Of a stretch of DNA of 12,267 nucleotides, positions 7,024-12,267 are shown piece after piece (position 1 is the first letter of the stretch; each line of letters opens with the position of its first letter). This DNA is from Deltaproteobacteria bacterium (GTDB taxonomy: Bacteria; Desulfobacterota; DAOWNY01): assembly GCA_030642325.1 (NCBI GenBank), contig DAOWNY010000027.1, positions 1 through 12,267 on the forward strand. The letters are read 5' to 3'. The notes under the pieces are model-generated. The model was not told the DNA's origin, did no database searches, and saw only the letters and a program-made list of their open reading frames with translations. The translations under genes were made by a program, and so were the position numbers.

Positions 7024-7110
7024 TCTTCATTTGAAGATTCAGAAGTCCGGAAAAAATCATAAAGGTTGGCGAGTCCGTCTTTATGAATTATTGATAAATT
7101 GCCTAAAAGC
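7024..7110 (+). pseudogene. Possible relic of a four-helix-bundle (S23/23S rRNA IVP-like) gene
   Basis: One frame from 7024 reads SSFEDSEVRKKS, a stop, RLASPSL, a stop, then IIDKLPKS. This aligns without gaps to the family's typical start of the form SFEDLEVWKKS-x-RLA...I-x-DK-(F/L)-PKS, with single-base-type changes (Leu to Ser, Trp to Arg, two stops). After about 7110 the similarity fades and no further family motif (YGL-TSQ...) is intact, suggesting an internal deletion. There is no start codon. The family assignment rests on my memory of the conserved N-terminus; the stretch is short, so confidence is limited. It lies between inverted heptamer arrays. Confidence 0.4.
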
Positions 7111-7150
7111 AAGATCAAAATGCCTGAAGCTTTATATGGTTCATCGAATA

Positions 7151-7178
7151 AAAACTGAAAACTGAAAACCGTGAACGG
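7151..7178 (+). repeat. Right heptamer repeat array
   Basis: Four tandem degenerate heptamers: AAAACTG, AAAACTG, AAAACCG, TGAACGG. Within it, 7167-7180 is also a local dyad (AACCGT, GA, ACGGTT). The array is inverted relative to 6963-6983 and ends about 25 bp before the next gene. Confidence 0.6.
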
Positions 7179-7202
7179 TTACTAAACAAGATAGGGTAGA
7201 TA

Positions 7203-7862
7203 ATGAGGTGGTATAAGAGGCAGATATTTTCTGAAATAATTTCTTTCTTGATCATTTTAGTATTGCGAACCATATCCCGCAGCATGACCTTAACGGAACT
7301 TCATCCCGAAAGGGTCCAAAATTTTTGGGAAAGCAATAAAAATGTTATCCTATCCCTTTGGCATGGAAGGTTATTTATGATTCCCAATATCTACCGGGGA
7401 AAAGGGATTAAAATCTTAATCAGCCGGCACGGGGATGGAGATGTGATCGCCAGGGCAATACAAGGGCTGGGGTTTGGTGCAATTCGAGGTTCCACAACCA
7501 GAGGTGGATTCAGCGCCCTGCGCAATCTGCTAAAAGCCGCCAACAACGGATATGACATCGCCATTACTCCCGATGGCCCTCGAGGGCCAAGGCAGAAGCT
7601 TCAAGGCGGAATTATTCAGCTGGCACGGTTAAGCGGAGCCCCTATTCTCCCCATCAGCTTCGGGGCATCGAGAAAAAAAATCCTTAAAAGCTGGGATTCC
7701 TTCCTCTTTCCGATTCCTTTCTCCCGGGGGGTTTTTCTTTGGGGGGAACCCATTTATGTAGATAACAGGAAAGATGCTGCGTATCTGGAAGAAAAAAGGT
7801 TGGAAGTGGAAAATAAAATGAATGAAATTACTGAAACGGTAGATAATTATTTCCAAAATTAG
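7203..7862 (+). CDS. DUF374 family lysophospholipid acyltransferase-like protein
   Basis: A 219-residue protein of the DUF374 branch of the lysophospholipid acyltransferase superfamily, with a hydrophobic N-terminal anchor (about 9-23). Family marks in order are LSLWHGRLFMIP (51-61), ISRHGDGDVIARA (73-85), RGSTTRGG (95-102), TPDGPRGPR (122-130) and KSWDSFLFPIPFSR (162-175). The family is often found in lipid A gene neighbourhoods, and here lpxK starts 33 bp downstream, so a role in acylating a lipid A or phospholipid intermediate at the inner membrane is plausible. The exact reaction is not established by sequence. An AGGG ribosome site lies about 6 nt before the ATG. The gene begins just downstream of the heptamer-repeat element, and no clear promoter is visible between them. 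Confidence 0.9.
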   Translation: MRWYKRQIFSEIISFLIILVLRTISRSMTLTELHPERVQNFWESNKNVILSLWHGRLFMIPNIYRGKGIKILISRHGDGDVIARAIQGLGFGAIRGSTTRGGFSALRNLLKAANNGYDIAITPDGPRGPRQKLQGGIIQLARLSGAPILPISFGASRKKILKSWDSFLFPIPFSRGVFLWGEPIYVDNRKDAAYLEEKRLEVENKMNEITETVDNYFQN

Positions 7863-7895
7863 GGGAAAGTTCTGGAAAAACTTATCAAAAGGGTA

Positions 7896-8960
7896 ATGGA
7901 AAAATCCGATCCCAAGAAAAAAAATCTATTAACCCTGGTTCTGTTTATCTTATCTTTAGGATATTCCTGTGCCGTTCAATGGAGACTCTTTCTATATAAA
8001 ATCGGTATCTTCAAGACAAACAAACTTCCCTGCAAGGTAATCAGTCTGGGTAACATTACCGTAGGAGGAACAGGGAAAACACCTGCCTGCCTTTTAGTGG
8101 CGGCCATCCTGCAAGATGCGGGCGAGGGAGTGGCAATACTGAGTCGTGGTTACCGGGGCAGGGCAAAGAAAAAAGTCAATGTAGTATCAGATGGCAAAAA
8201 GTTGCTTCTTAACGAAGAATTGGCGGGAGATGAACCGTTTCTGATGGCCAAAAAGCTGCGGACAACCCCTGTTTTAACCAGTAAAAATCGTTTCCTGGGC
8301 GGAACTTACGCCTGCGATAATTTGGGAGTGGGGGTAGTGGTCCTCGATGACGGCTTTCAGCACCTGGGCCTAAAGAGAGACTTAAATATTTGTTTAATTG
8401 ATACCGGCCGTGGCTTTGGGAACGATTGTCTCCTTCCCCTGGGAATATTGAGAGAGCCCATCAGGGGCCTCCGGCGGGCCGACATTTTTCTTATAAATAA
8501 CAACGGGGGTGGTTCCCAAAATAAAAATATCATAAGCAAAAAAATTGCTGAATTTAAGCATGATCCCGTTATTTTTGAGGCCGACTATGAGCCGACATGT
8601 CTTCGCGAGGTTGGAGGTAAAAAAAAGTTTGCGGGCAATTATCTTAAGGGGAAAAAGGTTTGTGCATTTTCCGGTATTGCCAACACTGAATCCTTTGTTT
8701 CTATTCTGGAAAAATTGGGGGCAATTGTTATACATATGTCTTCTTTCCCCGACCATTACCGATATTCCCGGAAAGATCTGGAAAAAATAAAAAAGATGGC
8801 CGGATCAACAGACTTTATCGTTACCACTGAAAAGGATGGAGTAAAGCTGGGAAGAGATCTCCTGGTGCCTGGTTTAACAGTATTTGCCCTGGAGATAAGG
8901 ATGCAGATAGCTGACAACAATATTAATGATTTTAAAGAGTCAATATTATCGGTTCTATGA
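7896..8960 (+). CDS. lpxK: Tetraacyldisaccharide 4'-kinase LpxK
   Basis: LpxK phosphorylates the 4' position of the tetraacyldisaccharide 1-phosphate precursor, the sixth step of lipid A synthesis, at the cytoplasmic face of the inner membrane. At 354 residues it has normal length. Features are an N-terminal hydrophobic anchor (about 11-28), an extended Walker A SLGNITVGGTGKTP (50-63), LSRGYRGR (82-89), AGDEP with Asp112 in the position of the catalytic Asp of Aquifex LpxK, DDGFQH (151-156), FSGIAN, and FPDHYRYS carrying a conserved His. TTEKDGVKL near the end is also typical. An AGGG sits very close (2 nt) to the ATG, so start efficiency is uncertain, but the N-terminus fits the family. The stop overlaps the gmhB start by 4 nt (ATGA). 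Confidence 0.97.
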   Translation: MEKSDPKKKNLLTLVLFILSLGYSCAVQWRLFLYKIGIFKTNKLPCKVISLGNITVGGTGKTPACLLVAAILQDAGEGVAILSRGYRGRAKKKVNVVSDGKKLLLNEELAGDEPFLMAKKLRTTPVLTSKNRFLGGTYACDNLGVGVVVLDDGFQHLGLKRDLNICLIDTGRGFGNDCLLPLGILREPIRGLRRADIFLINNNGGGSQNKNIISKKIAEFKHDPVIFEADYEPTCLREVGGKKKFAGNYLKGKKVCAFSGIANTESFVSILEKLGAIVIHMSSFPDHYRYSRKDLEKIKKMAGSTDFIVTTEKDGVKLGRDLLVPGLTVFALEIRMQIADNNINDFKESILSVL

Positions 8961-9571
8961 TCATTCATCCGGATTTAAAAAATATTGCCGTATTTATGGA
9001 TCGGGACGGGACCATCAATGAAGAAGTCGGCTATCTTGATGACCCCGGCAAATTTACATTGATACCGGGATCTGCCGAAGCCATAAAAAAGATCAACCTG
9101 AGCGGAATTAAATCAGTAGTGGTTTCCAATCAGTCGGGGGTAGCCCGGGGTTATCTTACTGAACAACTATTAAGTAAAATTCATGAAAAAATGGTGGATC
9201 TTTTAAGGGCACAGGGTGCCCGCTTGGATGGGATTTATTATTGCCCCCATCATCCCGACTTTGGAACCGGTCCGTATCGTAAAATTTGCCAATGCCGGAA
9301 ACCAGCGGGGGGAATGCTTGAAAAAGCAGCCTTTAACTTAAAAATTAACCTTTCTTCCTCTTACGTGGTGGGCGATAAGTTACTTGACGTTGAACTTGCC
9401 AATGGAGTGGGTGCTACAGGGATTTTAGTGCTCACCGGATACGGTAAGGAAGAATTAAAAAAATTGACGGCAGATAATAATAACGATAAATCAATTGCTT
9501 ATGTGGGCAAGGATCTTCCGGATGCGGTAGAGTGGATTCTGACAGATTGCCGGCATAAACTACCTGATTAA
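8957..9571 (+). CDS. gmhB: D-glycero-D-manno-heptose 1,7-bisphosphate 7-phosphatase (GmhB type)
   Basis: HAD-superfamily phosphatase that removes the 7-phosphate from heptose bisphosphate on the path to ADP-heptose for the LPS inner core. Of its 204 residues, the key ones are the nucleophile motif MDRDGT (Asp15 and Asp17), the SNQSG motif (57-61), the zinc-binding CPHHP...CQCRKP loop (Cys96, His98, Cys111, Cys113), and VGDKLLD (138-144) supplying the magnesium aspartates. The zinc loop separates GmhB-type enzymes from other HAD phosphatases, although the related HisB-N domain has a similar loop; the LPS neighbours favour GmhB. It starts inside the lpxK stop (ATGA overlap) without its own strong ribosome site, so it depends on translational coupling. 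The C-terminal about 30 residues are less conserved. The alpha- versus beta-anomer preference cannot be read from the sequence. Confidence 0.93.
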   Translation: MIIHPDLKNIAVFMDRDGTINEEVGYLDDPGKFTLIPGSAEAIKKINLSGIKSVVVSNQSGVARGYLTEQLLSKIHEKMVDLLRAQGARLDGIYYCPHHPDFGTGPYRKICQCRKPAGGMLEKAAFNLKINLSSSYVVGDKLLDVELANGVGATGILVLTGYGKEELKKLTADNNNDKSIAYVGKDLPDAVEWILTDCRHKLPD

Positions 9572-9682
9572 AAATAATAGATCGTAACTATGCAGAAGTC
9601 AGTGATGATCAGCGTAGATCTATCTGTGGCTGGATAGAGTTACAAAGGATCAGACAGACTAAATCAAGGTGCAATAAGAGGG

Positions 9683-9707
9683 CATGGCGGAATCAAACCA
9701 GGCCATG
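9683..9707. repeat. Small inverted repeat between gmhB and the UbiD-family gene
   Basis: CATGGC (9683-9688) and GCCATG (9702-9707) could pair around a 13-nt loop, with a T6 run about 8 nt further on (9715-9721). It is a weak terminator candidate for the LPS genes. The rest of the 177-bp gap (9572-9748) shows no gene, RNA or clear promoter. Confidence 0.2.
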
Positions 9708-9748
9708 AGAATCACTTTTTTGCTCATAAAGCAAAACCGGAAAACATT

Positions 9749-11200
9749 ATGAAGTCTACCGATTTGAATGAAATTATTTTAACTTTAGAAAAAATGGATC
9801 AGCTAAAGAGGGTTTTAACGGAAGTTGATCCCGAACTGGAGATAACCGAAATTACCAGTCGGACGGTCAGGCAAGGGGGGCCGGCACTTCTGTTTGAAAA
9901 AATTAAGGGATATGATATGCCGGTGCTGACCAATCTTTTTGGCTCACTTAAAAGAGTCGGTTTAGTCATGGGATTTTCCGATTTTAATGAGATCGAAAAA
10001 GAGATTGCAAAATGGATTCCCCCCAAGATACCTACTCACTGGGCCGAGGCCGCCAAAATGCTTCCCATGCTGCTTGACCTCAAAGACATCATTCCCAAAG
10101 TCGTATCCCGGGGCAGATGCCAGGAAGTGGTGATGGAATCGGATGTTTCCCTGGCGAAATTCCCCATCTTAAAATGCTGGCCAAACGATGGCGGAAAATT
10201 CATTACATTTCCGGTAGTAATAACCAGGCATCCCCTTTCGGGGGTACGAAATGTTGGAATGTATCGGTTGCAGGTATTTGATGACGATACAACCGGGATG
10301 CACTGGCATCGGCATAAAGGGGCTGCCCACCATTACCGTATTGCCGAAGAACTGAACCGTCCGCTGGAAGTGGCGGTTGCCATCGGACCCTCTCCGGCAG
10401 TGACCTATGCCGCTACCGCTCCCCTGCCCGATGACATGGATGAATTCTTACTGGCGGGCTTTCTGCAAAAACGGAGGGTGGAGCTGGTTAAATGCCTTAC
10501 CGTGGATCTGGAAGTCCCGGCAAATTCGCAGATCGTTTTGGAAGGATACCTGAAACCTAAAGAAAGAAAGCTGGAGGGACCCTTTGGTGATCACACCGGA
10601 TACTATTCCCCGGCCGAAGATTTTCCCGTCTTCCATATTACCTGCATTACCCATCAAAATAATCCTGTTTATCACACGACCGTGGTGGGACCTCCTCCCA
10701 TGGAAGACTGCTTCATCGGAAAGGCAACGGAACGAATTTTTTTACCCCTGTTAAAGCTACAATTACCGGAAATAGTTGATATTCACCTGCCATGCGAAGG
10801 TGTCTTTCACAACCTTCTCCTGGTTTCTATAGAAAAGAGGTATCCCGGCCATGCCAACAAAGTGATCAACTCTCTTTGGGGGTCGGGGCAGTTAATGTTT
10901 GCCAAGGTCATCGTGGTTGTTGACAAGGAAGTGGATATCCAGAACCCGGAGGAAACGGTCTGGAAAGTATTTGGCAGCATTGACCCCAGGAGAGATATCA
11001 TCTTTACCAATGGACCGCTGGACGATCTCGATCATGCTGCCCCGCTGCCGGGATTGGGCAGCAAAATGGGAGTCGATGCCACCCGAAAATGGAAGGAAGA
11101 GGGATTTTTGCGGCCATGGCCGGATGAGGCCCGGATGACCGAGGCGATAATAAAAAAGGTAGATGAAAAATGGCAGGCTTTATTTATTCAGGATAAATAA
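9749..11200 (+). CDS. UbiD-family prenylated-FMN decarboxylase, probable menaquinone (MqnL-type) decarboxylase
   Basis: A 483-residue reversible aromatic acid decarboxylase of the UbiD family, which needs prenylated FMN made by a UbiX partner, plus a metal ion. Features are VDPELEITEIT near the start, NVGMYRLQ (168-175, with the conserved Asn and Arg of the cofactor site), GMHWHRHKGAAHH (183-195), and LEGPFGDHTGYY (275-286). In the last, Glu276 and Asp281 occupy the place of the catalytic acidic pair. SIDPRRDIIFTNGPLDDLDHA and SKMGVDATRKW near the end are typical. It is 3 bp upstream of mqnE, so I infer that it decarboxylates the carboxynaphthoate ring in the futalosine route rather than in ubiquinone synthesis. 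The start fits the family's usual beginning, and only a weak GGAAA-type ribosome site precedes it. Other aromatic acid substrates remain possible. No ubiX is in the window. Confidence 0.9.
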   Translation: MKSTDLNEIILTLEKMDQLKRVLTEVDPELEITEITSRTVRQGGPALLFEKIKGYDMPVLTNLFGSLKRVGLVMGFSDFNEIEKEIAKWIPPKIPTHWAEAAKMLPMLLDLKDIIPKVVSRGRCQEVVMESDVSLAKFPILKCWPNDGGKFITFPVVITRHPLSGVRNVGMYRLQVFDDDTTGMHWHRHKGAAHHYRIAEELNRPLEVAVAIGPSPAVTYAATAPLPDDMDEFLLAGFLQKRRVELVKCLTVDLEVPANSQIVLEGYLKPKERKLEGPFGDHTGYYSPAEDFPVFHITCITHQNNPVYHTTVVGPPPMEDCFIGKATERIFLPLLKLQLPEIVDIHLPCEGVFHNLLLVSIEKRYPGHANKVINSLWGSGQLMFAKVIVVVDKEVDIQNPEETVWKVFGSIDPRRDIIFTNGPLDDLDHAAPLPGLGSKMGVDATRKWKEEGFLRPWPDEARMTEAIIKKVDEKWQALFIQDK

Positions 11201-11203
11201 ACT

Positions 11204-12267
11204 ATGTTGATCGAAGATAGATTAGTCAAAAATAACTTGATAGATATTTACGAGAAAGTTCAGGCAGAGGAGCGTCTTTCTTTTGACGATGGACTTAAGC
11301 TGTACAATTCCCCTGATCTCCTTTCCATCGGTTTTTTAGCCGACATAGAAAGGGAACGAAAAAACGGCAACCGGGCCTACTTCATACGAAATCAACATAT
11401 TAACTATACCAATATTTGTATCAACCGGTGTAAGTTCTGCGCCTTTTTTAAGGACCGGGGAGTCCCGGGGGCCTATAGCATGACGGTGGAAGAAATAGGA
11501 GAAAAAATTAGGGAAAACATGGATCAACCCATCTCTGAAGTCCACATCGTGGGGGGGCTGAACCCGGACCTTCCCTATTCTTATTATCTGGAAATGCTAG
11601 AAACCATAAAAATTATACGTCCTCAAATTCATATTCAGGCGTTTACCGCTGTGGAGATCGCTTTTATTGCAAAGGCAGGGGGGAAAACTATCGATGATAC
11701 CCTGCAAGATCTGAAGGAAGCGGGGCTCGGTTCCCTGCCCGGTGGAGGAGCGGAAGTCTTCAGCCCCAGGATACGAAAGAAATTGTGTGCTGATAAACTG
11801 GATCCGGCGGGATGGATACGGGTGGCAATAACTGCTCACCGGATGGGAATCCCCGGGAATGCCACCATGTTATATGGACATCTGGAAAAGAAGGAAGAGC
11901 TTGTCGAACATTTGATTAAGCTTCGGGAAGCCCAGGACGAATCATCAGGATTTCTTGCCTTTATTCCTCTTGCATTCCATCCCCAAAATACCGGGTTGAA
12001 CGATCTGCCGGCAACCACCGGCTTTGACGACCTGAAAAATCTGGCCATCGCCCGGTTGATGCTGGATAATTTTCCCCATATTAAGGCGTTCTGGATAATG
12101 ATTACCCCTAAAGTTTCACAAATTTCACTCGCATTCGGAGTAGACGACATAGACGGAACAGTTACCGAGGAGAGGATCACCCACTCAGCCGGAGCCACCA
12201 CCGCCCAATCACTGGCCCTCGAAGAACTGGTCGGTATGATTAAAAAGGCGGGTAAACAGCCAATCGA
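11204..12267 (+). CDS. mqnE: Aminofutalosine synthase MqnE (radical SAM), 3' end cut by window edge
   Basis: Radical S-adenosylmethionine enzyme that joins the product of MqnA with adenosyl chemistry to form aminofutalosine, an early step of the futalosine menaquinone pathway. The frame is open for 354 codons to the window edge. The iron-sulfur motif is CINRCKFC (Cys72, Cys76, Cys79), followed by VHIVGGLNPDLP and the family-specific GGGAEVFSPRIRKKLCADK. NATMLYGHLE, QDESSGFLAFIPLAFHP, TTGFDDL and AFGVDDIDGTVTEE-type blocks are the MqnE rather than MqnC pattern. The family is about 370 residues long, so only a short tail is missing. The ATG is 3 bp after the UbiD-family stop, with AGGA about 10 nt upstream, so the two genes are almost certainly co-transcribed. 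Other pathway genes (mqnA, mqnC, mqnD, ubiX/ubiA-like) may lie beyond the edge. Confidence 0.95.
   Translation, partial: MLIEDRLVKNNLIDIYEKVQAEERLSFDDGLKLYNSPDLLSIGFLADIERERKNGNRAYFIRNQHINYTNICINRCKFCAFFKDRGVPGAYSMTVEEIGEKIRENMDQPISEVHIVGGLNPDLPYSYYLEMLETIKIIRPQIHIQAFTAVEIAFIAKAGGKTIDDTLQDLKEAGLGSLPGGGAEVFSPRIRKKLCADKLDPAGWIRVAITAHRMGIPGNATMLYGHLEKKEELVEHLIKLREAQDESSGFLAFIPLAFHPQNTGLNDLPATTGFDDLKNLAIARLMLDNFPHIKAFWIMITPKVSQISLAFGVDDIDGTVTEERITHSAGATTAQSLALEELVGMIKKAGKQPI

Noticed and set aside
9590..9748. In-frame upstream extension of the UbiD-family gene, interrupted by one TAG
   Set aside because: The extension has no similarity to the UbiD N-terminus I know, and the normal family start is at 9749; there is no reason to invoke stop-codon readthrough.

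Overview
The window looks like chromosomal DNA from a diderm (lipid A-making), probably anaerobic or facultative bacterium. It carries LpxK and GmhB (outer-membrane lipid A and heptose synthesis), a menaquinone gene of the futalosine route (MqnE) beside a UbiD-type decarboxylase, and a molybdenum-cofactor enzyme (MoaC) fused to a MOSC domain. The GTPase Obg is the short form without a C-terminal OCT extension. Base composition is moderate, with AT-rich intergenic DNA. The sequence alone does not let me name a phylum.

Layout. Positions 1-6794 are read on the minus strand and 7203-12267 on the plus strand, diverging from a gap of about 400 bp. On the minus strand, in transcription order: a zinc-dependent medium-chain dehydrogenase (6794-5751); obg and purQ (5506-3670, overlapping); moaC-MOSC (3608-2703); then a compact chemosensory block cheR, a sensor-less methyl-accepting protein, and cheW, which runs off the left edge. 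On the plus strand: a DUF374 acyltransferase-like protein, lpxK and gmhB (7203-9571), then a UbiD-family decarboxylase and mqnE (9749 to the right edge, mqnE lacking its end).

How the genes work together. cheR, the chemoreceptor and cheW overlap one another by 11 nt and would supply a methyltransferase, its receptor substrate and the coupling protein of one signalling complex; no cheA or cheB is visible. DUF374, lpxK and gmhB form an envelope (LPS) cluster. The UbiD-like enzyme and MqnE are 3 bp apart and fit menaquinone synthesis, where the UbiD homologue would remove the ring carboxylate.

Regulation and non-coding DNA. Good sigma-70-type promoters precede obg and the dehydrogenase gene, and each is overlapped by a perfect dyad with a 2-nt centre, resembling an operator. 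The divergent gap also holds a small element bounded by inverted heptamer repeats. Inside it is what looks like the decayed 5' end of a four-helix-bundle (S23/IVP-like) gene. No CRISPR array, tRNA, rRNA or intact transposase was seen. I see no wholly new system; the points most worth checking are the cysteine-less MOSC fusion, the sensor-less receptor block, the relic element and the two promoter dyads.
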